Source: Firmicutes bacterium UBA3906
GTDB taxonomy: Bacteria; Bacillota; Clostridia; Caldicoprobacterales; DTU083
NCBI GenBank assembly: GCA_002391555.1
Contig: DGFG01000072.1
Location: 1 to 6,383, forward strand
Length of the DNA stretch: 6,383 nt
Direction: 5' to 3'
Shown: piece after piece, positions 1 through 6,383 of the stretch
Layout of the letters: every line of letters begins with the position of its first letter
Numbering within the stretch: the first letter of the stretch is position 1
Made by a program: the position numbers and the translations under genes
Notes under the pieces: model-generated
Database searches by the model: none
Seen by the model: only the letters and a program-made list of their open reading frames with translations
Told to the model about the DNA's origin: nothing

Positions 1-197
1 AAATTGCCTAGGGCCTCGGTAAGGTCCCTTTCAACCTCTTCCCTGACCTCCTTGTTTTCCCTAATAAGCTTTATAAACCTTCTCATCATTTCATCCCGTT
101 TATCCTTTAAGAGCTTGTGCCCTCTAACGGCCACACTTAGCCTTTGCTTTAAACGGGAAAGCTCCATACGAGTAGGATTAACACGTAAAAGTGCCAT
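1..197 (-). CDS. ntpD: V-type ATP synthase subunit D, 5' part (runs off left edge)
   Basis: Only the first 65 codons are visible; the gene continues beyond base 1. The translation begins [20 protein letters not shown] and continues with [17 protein letters not shown], the hallmark N-terminal helix of the V/A-type subunit D family. In this family D forms a long antiparallel coiled coil that is the central rotor shaft inside the A3B3 head and contacts subunits F and C below it. The visible part is charged and helical, with no membrane segment, as expected for a cytoplasmic shaft. The ATG at 197-195 lies 2 bases after the TAA of the B gene. An AAGGGG ribosome site (208-213) lies inside the end of that gene, 10 bases upstream of the start, so D is probably translated by coupling to B. 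The identification is firm. The C-terminal half, whose length is usually about 200 residues in total, cannot be checked here. Confidence 0.95.
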   Translation of the reverse strand, partial: MALLRVNPTRMELSRLKQRLSVAVRGHKLLKDKRDEMMRRFIKLIRENKEVREEVERDLTEALGN

Positions 198-199
198 GC

Positions 200-1582
200 T
201 TACTCATCCCCTTTTTCGGGCAGGTACTGGTCTAGATACTCATCCCTAATACGCTTTAGCTCTTCTCTAGGTAGTATGGATAATAGCTTCCAGCCAAGGT
301 CTAGGGTCTCCTCTATGCTACGGTTGGCCTGGTAGCCCTGGGATACATACTCTCCTTCAAAGGCATCAGAAAATTTGGCATAGAGCTTGTCAACATCGGA
401 CAGGGCTGCCTCACCTAGGATTACCGCTAGTTCCTTGGCCTCCTTGCCTCTGGCATAGGCGGCAAATAGCTGGTTCATGGTATCTGCATGGTCCTCCCTG
501 GTCTTGCCCTTGCCTATACCCTTGTCCTTTAGCCTGGATAGGGAGGGTAAAACATCAATTGGAGGTTCAACACCCTTTCTATGTAGGTCCCTGCTTAGGA
601 TTATCTGTCCCTCTGTTATATAGCCAGTAAGGTCTGGTATTGGATGGGTCTTGTCATCCTCAGGCATGGTAAGTATGGGAATCTGGGTTATAGATCCTTC
701 CTTGCCCCTTATCCTACCTGCCCTCTCATACATGGTAGCCAGGTCTGTATACATATAGCCAGGATAGCCTCTACGACCGGGTACCTCCTTGCGGGCTGCA
801 GAGGTTTCCCTAAGGGCCTCAGCATAGTTTGTTATATCAGTCATAATAACTAGTACGTGCATACCTAGGTCATAGGCCAGATATTCAGCTGCAGTAAGGG
901 CCATTCTAGGTGTAGCAATACGCTCAATGGCAGGGTCATCAGCTAGGTTCATAAATAATACTGCCCTGTCTATAGCGCCTGTACGTCTAAAGTCTGTTAC
1001 AAAAAAGTCAGCCTCTTCAAAGGTTATACCAATAGCAGCAAAAACAACTGCAAAATTACTCTCACCACCTAGGACCTTGGCCTGACGTGCTATCTGGGTT
1101 GCTAGGTTGGCATGGGGCAGGCCTGAGCCTGAAAAGACTGGTAGCTTTTGCCCCCTAACTAGGGTGTTAAGGCCGTCAATGGCCGATATACCAGTTTGTA
1201 TAAACTCTGATGGATAGTCCCTAGAAGCTGGGTTTAGGGGCTCTGCATTTATATCCATTCTCTTTTCTGCGATAATTCTAGGCCCATCGTCAATGGGGCG
1301 TCCCATTCCATCAAAGACTCGACCTAGCATATCTCTTGAAACAGATAGCTCTATACCCCGCCCTAAAAAGCGGGCCTTGCTGTCTGATATCCTAAGTCCC
1401 TGTGAACCTTCGAAAAGCTGGAGTAGGGCCCGGTCCCCATCTATCTCTAGGACACGGCCACTGCGGATCTCACCGTTTTTTTGCTCTATCTCTACTAGTT
1501 CATCGAATTTTACACCTTCTACCCCATCAACTAGCATAAGGGGTCCTACGACCTCTCGTATGGTCCTGTATTCTTTAAGCAT
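200..1582 (-). CDS. ntpB: V-type ATP synthase subunit B (non-catalytic nucleotide-site subunit)
   Basis: This 460-residue protein is full length for the family. B alternates with A in the cytoplasmic A3B3 hexamer and completes the ATP sites at the A-B interfaces. Residues 1-75 form the N-terminal beta-barrel domain ([18 protein letters not shown]). The RecA-like core follows, with [20 protein letters not shown] at 127-146. At 151-157, where a catalytic subunit would carry a Walker A loop, the sequence is SGSGLPH, the diagnostic degenerate loop of B subunits. [22 protein letters not shown] lies at 269-290. Arg350 in [11 protein letters not shown] aligns with the arginine finger Arg350 of E. 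hirae NtpB, which acts on ATP held by the neighbouring A subunit. The C-terminal helical domain runs from about 365 to 460. The ATG at 1582 overlaps the end of the A gene by 8 bases (ATGCTTAA) and has a GAGGGAGGT ribosome site 7 bases upstream, which fixes the start. Nothing looks truncated or altered. Confidence 0.98.
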   Translation of the reverse strand: MLKEYRTIREVVGPLMLVDGVEGVKFDELVEIEQKNGEIRSGRVLEIDGDRALLQLFEGSQGLRISDSKARFLGRGIELSVSRDMLGRVFDGMGRPIDDGPRIIAEKRMDINAEPLNPASRDYPSEFIQTGISAIDGLNTLVRGQKLPVFSGSGLPHANLATQIARQAKVLGGESNFAVVFAAIGITFEEADFFVTDFRRTGAIDRAVLFMNLADDPAIERIATPRMALTAAEYLAYDLGMHVLVIMTDITNYAEALRETSAARKEVPGRRGYPGYMYTDLATMYERAGRIRGKEGSITQIPILTMPEDDKTHPIPDLTGYITEGQIILSRDLHRKGVEPPIDVLPSLSRLKDKGIGKGKTREDHADTMNQLFAAYARGKEAKELAVILGEAALSDVDKLYAKFSDAFEGEYVSQGYQANRSIEETLDLGWKLLSILPREELKRIRDEYLDQYLPEKGDE

Positions 1583-3347
1583 ACTGGATACCTCCCTCTT
1601 GAGCTAGAGACCTCATCTGCTGCTGTAGGTCTGTCATTATCTCATCTAAGACATGGAGCTGGTCTCCAGGTACATACTTGGCACGGCCAATTCTCTCCCT
1701 AATGGGTAAGTTTATAATCTCTGAAAACTCTGCTCCTGCCTCAAGGGCCTTTAAGGCACCGTGGTGGAAGGCTAATATCAGCTTTGTCATCTTGTATTGC
1801 TTGTCCATTGAGGTATATGTGTCTACCTCATGGAAGGCATTTTGGTGAAGGTAGTCCTCCCTAATTGATCTGGCTGTTTCAAGGGTTAGCCTATCTTTTA
1901 AGGATAGGGCATCTACACCTACTAGCCTTACTATCTCCTCTAGGTCAGCCTCCTCCTGCAAAATACCCATCAGTTCAAGTCTTATTTGGTCCCAATCAGT
2001 GGCTACCTCTTTTTTCATCCAATCACTTAGCCTGTCGGTATAAAGTGAATAGGAAAGCAGCCAGTTTACAGCTGGGAAGTGTCTACGGTAAGCAAGACTT
2101 GCATCAAGTCCCCAGAAAACCTTTACAATTCGGAGGGTACTTTGGGTAACAGGCTCTGAAATATCGCCACCTGGTGGTGAAACAGCCCCAATAGCTGTTA
2201 TGGCCCCCTCCCTATCGTCCTGGCCACTACAGATTACCCTGCCTGCCCTTTCATAAAACTCTGCTAGGCGGGAAGAAAGATAAGCAGGATAGCCCTCTTC
2301 ACCAGGCATCTCTTCTAAACGTCCTGACATCTCTCTAAGGGCCTCTGCCCACCTTGAGGTTGAGTCTGCCATTATGGCAACAGAGTAGCCCATATCCCTA
2401 AAGTATTCTGCTATGGTGATCCCCGTATAGATGGAGGCTTCACGAGCAGCAACCGGCATATCAGAGGTGTTGGCAATAAGGACAGTCCTCTTCATCAGGG
2501 CTTCGCCTGATTTTGGGTCCTTTAGCTGGGGGAACTCCATTAAAACATCTGTCATCTCATTGCCCCGCTCGCCACAGCCAACATAGACAATAATATCTGC
2601 ATCAGCCCATTTTGCTAGCTGGTGCTGGACAACTGTTTTACCAGAACCAAAGGGGCCTGGAACCGCTGCCACTCCACCCTTGGCCACTGGGAAAAAGGTA
2701 TCTATTACCCGCTGGCCTGTCAGCATGGGAACTACAGGTGAGAGCTTTTGCTTGTAGGGTCTACCAATACGGACAGGAGTTTTTTGCAGCATTATAACAT
2801 CTACTATTTGGCCCTCATCGGTCTTTACCTTTAGCACAGGGTCTACAATGGTTGCCTCTCCCTCGTGCACCCAATCAACAAGTCCCTCTACACCCTCTGG
2901 AACCATAATCCTGTGCTCTACAACAGTAGTCTCCTGGACTACTCCTATGATATCACCAGGCTCTACCCTGTCACCAATATTTACCCTTGGCTCAAAATTC
3001 CACTTTTTCTCCCGGTCTAGTATAGGAACCTCTATACCCCTTGGTATCCTATCCCCTGCTATATCACGGATATATGTAAGTGGCCTTTGTATGCCATCAT
3101 AGATGGCCTCAATCAGGCCAGGGCCTAGTTCTACACTCAAGGGGCTACCGGTAGACTCAACCGGTTCTCCTGGTCCTAAACCTGCTGTTTCTTCGTATAC
3201 CTGTATTGAGGCCCTATCGCCCCTTAGCTCGATTACTTCGCCAATTAGCCTCTTGTCACTAACTCTGACAACGTCAAACATTTTAACATCGCCCATACCC
3301 TCTGCTATGACAAGAGGTCCAGAAACCTTAACAATTCTGCCTCGCAC
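1575..3347 (-). CDS. ntpA: V-type ATP synthase catalytic subunit A
   Basis: This 590-residue ATPase matches the family length (about 590). It binds and hydrolyses ATP, or synthesises it in reverse, in the cytoplasmic A3B3 head. Residues 1-75 form the N-terminal barrel ([16 protein letters not shown]). Residues 115-185 are the bulge domain found only in V/A-type A subunits ([16 protein letters not shown]). Walker A is GPFGSGKT at 231-238, with Lys237 and Thr238. GERGNEM at 259-265 holds the catalytic glutamate and arginine region. The Walker B strand is [17 protein letters not shown] at 323-339, with Asp328. [13 protein letters not shown] lies at 390-402. The C-terminal helical domain starts near 430. 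The start codon is GTG at 3347-3345. An in-frame TAA lies two codons upstream, so no longer start is possible, and the N-terminus aligns well with the family. The ribosome site is weak (GAGGG at 3358-3362, 10 bases upstream). The gene lies 7 bases after F and overlaps B by 8 bases. Confidence 0.98.
   Translation of the reverse strand: MRGRIVKVSGPLVIAEGMGDVKMFDVVRVSDKRLIGEVIELRGDRASIQVYEETAGLGPGEPVESTGSPLSVELGPGLIEAIYDGIQRPLTYIRDIAGDRIPRGIEVPILDREKKWNFEPRVNIGDRVEPGDIIGVVQETTVVEHRIMVPEGVEGLVDWVHEGEATIVDPVLKVKTDEGQIVDVIMLQKTPVRIGRPYKQKLSPVVPMLTGQRVIDTFFPVAKGGVAAVPGPFGSGKTVVQHQLAKWADADIIVYVGCGERGNEMTDVLMEFPQLKDPKSGEALMKRTVLIANTSDMPVAAREASIYTGITIAEYFRDMGYSVAIMADSTSRWAEALREMSGRLEEMPGEEGYPAYLSSRLAEFYERAGRVICSGQDDREGAITAIGAVSPPGGDISEPVTQSTLRIVKVFWGLDASLAYRRHFPAVNWLLSYSLYTDRLSDWMKKEVATDWDQIRLELMGILQEEADLEEIVRLVGVDALSLKDRLTLETARSIREDYLHQNAFHEVDTYTSMDKQYKMTKLILAFHHGALKALEAGAEFSEIINLPIRERIGRAKYVPGDQLHVLDEIMTDLQQQMRSLAQEGGIQYA
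1590..1598 (-). promoter_or_regulatory. Ribosome binding site of ntpB, inside the ntpA coding end
   Basis: GAGGGAGGT lies 7 bases before the ntpB ATG and within the last codons of ntpA. It decides the B start at 1582 and, with the 8-base gene overlap, indicates coupled translation of the two head subunits, which are needed in equal amounts (three of each). Confidence 0.8.
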
Positions 3348-3354
3348 CGGTTAT

Positions 3355-3678
3355 CTACCCTCTTTCTCCAAATAAAATATCAGCGCCAATTGCCTTTTCC
3401 ACATTATCCTTTATCCCCTGTATACCAAGTCCTAAACTGCCCTGGTTGTTGGGAATAAGAATAATGGCTGGATAGGGCACTGCCTTGTATCTTTCAATAG
3501 TCTCTTGCATATCCTTGGCTATGGCCTCGGTTATAAAAAGGACTGCATAATCCTCCTTGGCCAGCCTATGGACCAACCTGCCGGCATTTTCAATATCTGT
3601 AACAGGGAAAATATCTAGGCCTAATGTCTTGAAACCCAAAATCGAATCCCTATCACCTATGACACCTATCTTAGACAT
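3355..3678 (-). CDS. ntpF: V-type ATP synthase subunit F (small central-stalk subunit)
   Basis: This is a 107-residue soluble protein. It begins MSKIGVIGDRDSILGFKTLG, the conserved opening of V/A-type subunit F. It also has FITEAIA at 48-54, IILIPNNQGSLG at 72-83 and the C-terminal helix IKDNVEKAIGADIL at 89-102. F binds the shaft subunit D and takes part in regulating or stiffening the rotor; in E. hirae the equivalent is named NtpG. The start is ambiguous. I chose the ATG at 3678-3676 because it gives the family-standard N-terminus and an 8-base overlap with the C gene (ATGTCTAA), the same arrangement as A/B. A GTG at 3687-3685 would add Met-Ile-Tyr and is closer to the AAAGGT ribosome-like site at 3691-3696. 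The stop is TAG at 3357-3355, just upstream of A. The identity is firm; only the start is uncertain. Confidence 0.95.
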   Translation of the reverse strand: MSKIGVIGDRDSILGFKTLGLDIFPVTDIENAGRLVHRLAKEDYAVLFITEAIAKDMQETIERYKAVPYPAIILIPNNQGSLGLGIQGIKDNVEKAIGADILFGERG

Positions 3679-4669
3679 ATAAATCACGTAACCTTTCCCG
3701 TATTGCTACCTTGGGTATCTTGTTGATTTTGCCGACCATAATCATCCTTACTAGCTTGATCTCATTTTCCTTGGCCAAGAGATAGCCTGCTATGGCCTCC
3801 ATCCCCATGGGATTGTACTTGCGTTTTTTAATATAATTTAATAGATAATTATCCATTTGCCTTTCATAAAGGGTAAGGCTAGCCTGGCTATCAAAGGCCC
3901 TTATCCCATCTTCTATGAAGTCTATATATTCACTTTCCTTTAACATCACTAATAGGTCATCTATTGGGGCCTCAAGAACCTCTAAAAGGCTATCTAGGTC
4001 TAATGACCCGCCCTCAATTAGTAAGTTTTTTAGAAAGTCTATATCCTCCCCTATGGTCTTTACCCGCAGTAGGGTCCTAATATTGGTAAGGTCTACTCGC
4101 TTTACAAAAAGCTCGCGCATAAAGGGGTTTTTATGTTTTTTAAGGACCTCAAATACCCTCTTAAAATATAGTTGGTCTAAGAAAAAGTCTAGCCTGTGGG
4201 GATCAAAGCCCTTTTCAAAAGTCTCTTCAAGCTTTACAAGAGCCTGGGCCAAGTAGTCTGGTATTGAGTCGTACTGCTTGGCTTTTACCGCCCTTGTTAG
4301 GTCCTGCAGGTCTATACTGCCAATACTGGCTAGTGGCAGGTCCTCCTGACTACCTAAATAGTGTCCCTTTATCAAGGACTTTAAGTTATGCATATCATAT
4401 TGAAGGGCAAATAGGTCTGTCAGCTCTTTATTAGGTGTGACCTCTTCGATAAAGTCATATACCTTTTTTAGCTCAGCAGCCAAGAGCTTTTCATAATCAT
4501 ATGGGCTCTCGACCTGTTCACCAGAACCATAATCGGACTCGCTTAACACCTTTAAGGCGTCATCTAAGGAGTCGGTGTCCAGCATTCTTTCAATCCTGTC
4601 TTGACCCATCAATTTATTTTCCTTTACCCTTATTCTGCCTACAGCAAAAAGATAAGAGTCTTGCGGCAT
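3671..4669 (-). CDS. ntpC: V-type ATP synthase subunit C (rotor socket, AC39/d type)
   Basis: This 332-residue soluble protein has the usual length of bacterial V-type subunit C (vacuolar subunit d, AC39 family). The N-terminus is SYLFAVGRIRVKENKLM at 5-21. The conserved stretch DLFALQYDMHNLKSLIKGHY follows in the first third. A related helical repeat appears later (KRVDLTNIRTLLRVKTIGED), and the C-terminus is the family-typical EIKLVRMIMVGKINKIP followed by RERLRDLYV. It is almost all helix and has no membrane segment. In the family this funnel-shaped protein sits on the c-ring and holds the foot of the D-F shaft. The ATG at 4669 is preceded by two purine-rich stretches, GGGGTGG (4674-4680, 4 bases upstream) and GGAGG (4684-4688, 15 bases upstream). 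This is the only junction with a real spacer, 54 bases after E. The gene overlaps the F start by 8 bases (or 17 if F uses GTG). Confidence 0.96.
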   Translation of the reverse strand: MPQDSYLFAVGRIRVKENKLMGQDRIERMLDTDSLDDALKVLSESDYGSGEQVESPYDYEKLLAAELKKVYDFIEEVTPNKELTDLFALQYDMHNLKSLIKGHYLGSQEDLPLASIGSIDLQDLTRAVKAKQYDSIPDYLAQALVKLEETFEKGFDPHRLDFFLDQLYFKRVFEVLKKHKNPFMRELFVKRVDLTNIRTLLRVKTIGEDIDFLKNLLIEGGSLDLDSLLEVLEAPIDDLLVMLKESEYIDFIEDGIRAFDSQASLTLYERQMDNYLLNYIKKRKYNPMGMEAIAGYLLAKENEIKLVRMIMVGKINKIPKVAIRERLRDLYV

Positions 4670-4723
4670 CTTTCCACCCCTTTCCTCCGGTAGCCTAGCC
4701 TAAATACAATGTATAAAGGTCAT
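4670..4723 (-). promoter_or_regulatory. ntpE-ntpC intergenic spacer with two possible ribosome sites
   Basis: This 54-base stretch is the longest gene-free part of the window. Its downstream half is purine-rich and holds GGAGG (4684-4688) and GGGGTGG (4674-4680), either of which could serve ntpC; the nearer one is only 4 bases from the ATG. The upstream half is AT-rich, with a small ATAC-AAT-GTAT inverted repeat. No convincing -35/-10 promoter pair and no terminator hairpin are visible. Confidence 0.5.
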
Positions 4724-5332
4724 CTAATCCTCTACAGCAAAAAGTATCTCAGCTATTTGGGGCTCAATTTTTTCTCTCAGTTGGCGAAGTAGAGCTCCAA
4801 TTGTGCAGTTTAGCTCTACGCCAGCCTTTCTTAGTACAAAGCCACCCGTAAAATCCCCTGGCTCTTTGTAAAACTTGAGGGCTCCTAGCCTTCCTTTTTC
4901 AGATAGCTTTTTGTTTATCCTATTAACAAAACCTTCGCCTAACCTGTCTATATCCTGCTTTGAAAGTATAATTTCTTCATCACCACTTTCAACAGCCACC
5001 ATTAATAGGTCCTCCATCAGTTTTTCATAGTCTGCCAGGGGCAGGTCCATGATGGATTTATGGCTATAGTCAAAGGCTTGACCTATAAGGTCCTGCTTTA
5101 AGGCTAGGTTCTTTTTCCTTATATCCATCTGGGCTGTAGACAACATTTGTCTTTTTAGCTCAGCAGCCCTATTTTCATAGTCGGCCCTTATCTTTTCAGC
5201 TACAAGCTCGGCCTTGTCCGCACTTTCTTTTTTTATCTGATCAGCTTTTTTGTTGGCATCATCAATAAGCCCTTTTGCTTGGGCCCTTGCATCCTCAACA
5301 ATTCGCTCCTTGATCCTGTCTAATCCACTCAT
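4724..5332 (-). CDS. ntpE: V-type ATP synthase subunit E (peripheral stalk)
   Basis: This protein has 202 residues, the normal size for the family. Residues 1-95 are a charged, Ala/Lys/Glu-rich helix with heptad-like spacing (ARAQAKGLIDDANKKADQIK at 15-34), predicted to form the long coiled-coil arm with the small G/H subunit. Residues 100-202 are the globular head, with GGFVLRKAGVELNCTIGALL at 163-182 and the closing helix REKIEPQIAEILF at 186-198. In the enzyme, E-G stalks hold the A3B3 head still against subunit I while the rotor turns. The protein is cytoplasmic, with no signal or membrane segment. The ATG at 5332 has the ribosome site AAGGGGAG at 5339-5346, which overlaps the TAA of the proteolipid gene, 6 bases before the start. 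The 12-base intergenic gap and this overlap suggest coupled translation. The partner G/H gene is not in the window. Confidence 0.96.
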   Translation of the reverse strand: MSGLDRIKERIVEDARAQAKGLIDDANKKADQIKKESADKAELVAEKIRADYENRAAELKRQMLSTAQMDIRKKNLALKQDLIGQAFDYSHKSIMDLPLADYEKLMEDLLMVAVESGDEEIILSKQDIDRLGEGFVNRINKKLSEKGRLGALKFYKEPGDFTGGFVLRKAGVELNCTIGALLRQLREKIEPQIAEILFAVED

Positions 5333-5338
5333 ACCTAT

Positions 5339-5346
5339 CTCCCCTT
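5339..5346 (-). promoter_or_regulatory. Ribosome binding site of ntpE, overlapping the ntpK stop codon
   Basis: AAGGGGAG lies 6 bases before the ntpE ATG and shares bases with the TAA of ntpK. It is a good but imperfect match. The overlap suggests that ribosomes finishing K restart on E. Confidence 0.8.
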
Positions 5347-5818
5347 ATGTAAGTGGTACAAAGAATACGATAAGGAAAGATGCTAGTAGGGCTAAAACAG
5401 CATAGGTCTCAACGATAACAGAAAAGGTTATGGCCTTTCCTAGTTCTTCAGGCTTTTTAGCTATAATACCTATTCCTGCTGCAGCCACCTTGGCCTGTAG
5501 AATTGCTGATATAAGTCCAACTATTGCAATTGGTAGTGACCCGATTAGCATCATCAGTCCACCGCTTGTGCTTATTTCCGCTAGCTCACCAAATATATTG
5601 AGTCTTATTAGGATTATAAAGCCTATCAAGAATCCATATATACCCTGGGTACCTGGAAGGGCCTGTAGGGGTAGAACCTGGCTAAATTTCTCTGGGTCCT
5701 CTGCAACGACTCCTGCACCAGCCTTACCAACTATGGCAACACCTTTAGCTGAGCCTATGCCTGATACAAATACAGAAATAGCCACTCCTGATAATGCTAA
5801 TAACAAACCTAGATTCAT
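5345..5818 (-). CDS. ntpK: V-type ATP synthase subunit K (16-kDa-type proteolipid, c-ring), predicted Na+-binding
   Basis: This 157-residue membrane protein has four hydrophobic helices (about 3-26, 52-75, 88-117 and 128-155), arranged as two fused c-type hairpins. In the family these subunits form the rotating ring that carries ions through the membrane. The first hairpin has SGIGSAKGVAIVGKAG at 19-34 and LPGTQGIYGF at 54-63; the second has LQAKVAAAGIGIIAKKPEE at 107-125 and VETYA at 136-140. Compared with E. hirae NtpK, the Na+ ligands Leu61, Thr64, Gln65, Gln110 and Glu139 correspond to Leu54, Thr57, Gln58, Gln108 and Glu137, and Tyr68 to Tyr61; all are present. Only the second hairpin has the ion-binding carboxylate; the first has Gln58, as usual for fused proteolipids. 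The ATG at 5818 has a perfect AAGGAGG 9 bases upstream. The alignment with NtpK is from memory. Confidence 0.97.
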   Translation of the reverse strand: MNLGLLLALSGVAISVFVSGIGSAKGVAIVGKAGAGVVAEDPEKFSQVLPLQALPGTQGIYGFLIGFIILIRLNIFGELAEISTSGGLMMLIGSLPIAIVGLISAILQAKVAAAGIGIIAKKPEELGKAITFSVIVETYAVLALLASFLIVFFVPLT

Positions 5819-5827
5819 AATCTTTTG

Positions 5828-5834
5828 CCTCCTT
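5828..5834 (-). promoter_or_regulatory. Ribosome binding site of ntpK, overlapping the ntpI stop codon
   Basis: AAGGAGG, a full match to the anti-Shine-Dalgarno sequence, lies 9 bases before the ntpK ATG, and its first two bases are the last two of the ntpI TAA. This is the strongest ribosome site in the window. It fits the need for about ten copies of the proteolipid per enzyme against one of subunit I. Confidence 0.9.
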
Positions 5835-6383
5835 AATTTGTTAAATCAATATACTTTGTCTTTATTGTTAAAGGCGTAAAGGTATGGCCTCCGCCCTCAA
5901 AAAACTTTCCAAAAAATTCTATGTACTGTAGACGACTAGTATGGACAAAGGCCCCTAATAGGTTGATTAGAATATTAAAGACATGTCCAACTACAAATAT
6001 CGCTACAGCAAATACTATACTATACCAGGCCCCAGTTAGCATGGACGCTAAAATGTTAAAGACCATACCAATTATTGCAGAGGACAGGCCTAAGGCAAAG
6101 AGCCTGGAATAGGATAAAACATCAGAAAATATCCCTGTTATATTATAAAGGCTTAAAAGACCAGAGAAAAATTTTGAGAAAATTCCTTTCTTGGCCCTAC
6201 CCTGGGTCAATACCAGGCCAATTGCAGCCCCAATAGCAATGTATTTACCAACAGCTGCTGTAGTCGGTAATAGTAATAGAAGTAGGCCTACAATAAGTAA
6301 AAACCATAAGCCTTGGTCAAAGACTGCATCCCATATGTAACCATCCCTAATATCCATATAGGCCTTGACTCCCATACCCACTA
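5833..6383 (-). CDS. ntpI: V-type ATP synthase subunit I, 3' part (runs off right edge)
   Basis: This is the last 183 codons or so of the a-type stator subunit; the gene enters from the right edge. The full-length family is about 650 residues, so the N-terminal cytoplasmic half is missing. The visible frame starts inside the protein, so the GTG at 6381 is an internal valine rather than a start. Counting from that codon, membrane segments lie near residues 24-39, 43-58, 95-116 and 119-145. The conserved helix DVLSYSRLFALGLSSAIIG (87-105) carries Arg93 (codon at 6105-6103), and FVHTSRLQYIEFFGKFFEGG (145-164) carries Arg150 (codon at 5934-5932). Their spacing fits the paired arginines that face the c-ring in E. 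hirae and Thermus a-subunits and that strip the ion from the ring glutamate. The protein ends in YIDLTN. Its TAA (5835-5833) forms part of the TTAAGGAGG ribosome site of the K gene. Confidence 0.96.
   Translation of the reverse strand, partial: VGMGVKAYMDIRDGYIWDAVFDQGLWFLLIVGLLLLLLPTTAAVGKYIAIGAAIGLVLTQGRAKKGIFSKFFSGLLSLYNITGIFSDVLSYSRLFALGLSSAIIGMVFNILASMLTGAWYSIVFAVAIFVVGHVFNILINLLGAFVHTSRLQYIEFFGKFFEGGGHTFTPLTIKTKYIDLTN

Noticed and set aside
4..249. Plus-strand open frame of 81 codons at the left edge
   Set aside because: It lies opposite the start of ntpD and the end of ntpB. Its Ser/Leu-rich translation resembles no family I know and is typical of the antisense of conserved genes.
1293..1607. 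Plus-strand open frame of 104 codons opposite ntpB
   Set aside because: It is fully antisense to the conserved N-terminal domain of B, low in complexity (Ser/Pro/Arg) and lacks a good ribosome site.
3915..4256. Plus-strand open frame of 113 codons opposite ntpC
   Set aside because: It has a Ser/Lys/Arg/Phe-rich translation with no recognisable domain, and lies antisense to a conserved gene.
4690..4715. Short repeats in the E-C spacer (TAGCC twice in tandem; ATAC-AAT-GTAT inverted repeat)
   Set aside because: The repeat units are 4-5 bases long, well within chance, and the hairpin is too weak to act as a terminator.
4700..4723. Seven-codon ATG frame directly after the ntpE stop on the minus strand
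   Set aside because: It is too short to separate from chance, and no ribosome site or conservation can be shown.
5430..5879. Plus-strand open frame of 149 codons opposite the proteolipid gene
   Set aside because: It is long only because the Ala/Gly/Ile codons of ntpK read as Pro/Ala/Ile on the other strand. The minus strand encodes a complete, conserved proteolipid with a perfect ribosome site.

Overview
The window is a nearly gap-free piece of one operon, read entirely on the minus strand, that encodes a bacterial V-type (A/V-type) ATPase. In transcription order, from the right edge to the left, the genes are subunit I (3' part only), K (proteolipid), E, C, F, A (catalytic), B and D (5' part only). 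This matches the I-K-E-C-F-A-B-D core of the Enterococcus hirae ntp operon. Both end genes run off the window, and neither the operon promoter nor a terminator is inside it.

Layout: 5833-6383 holds the C-terminal membrane part of the a-type stator subunit I. 5345-5818 is a 157-residue, four-helix c-type proteolipid. 4724-5332 is the peripheral-stalk subunit E. 3671-4669 is subunit C, which joins the rotor shaft to the c-ring. 3355-3678 is the small central-stalk subunit F. 1575-3347 is catalytic A, 200-1582 is B, and 1-197 is the start of the central-shaft subunit D. Junctions are tight (overlaps of 8 bases, or gaps of 2 to 14 bases), and several Shine-Dalgarno sites sit on or inside the end of the preceding gene. 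The one longer gap is 54 bases, between E and C.

Together the genes would make an A3B3 head that uses ATP to turn a D-F-C-c-ring rotor against subunit I, with E (and a partner G/H subunit not in this window) as the outer stalk. The proteolipid carries the full set of side chains that bind Na+ in E. hirae NtpK (Leu54, Thr57, Gln58, Gln108, Glu137, plus Tyr61). The best reading is therefore a Na+-translocating, rather than H+-translocating, rotary ATPase.

The gene order, strong AGGAGG-type ribosome sites, 16-kDa-type proteolipid and moderate GC with many AGG, CTA and ATA codons suggest an anaerobic member of the Firmicutes (Clostridia/Tissierellia-like). This is an inference, and I cannot name a genus. 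I found no undescribed system, mobile element, RNA gene or CRISPR array. The main points of interest are the Na+ signature, the tight translational coupling, and an apparent excess of the CTAG tetranucleotide.
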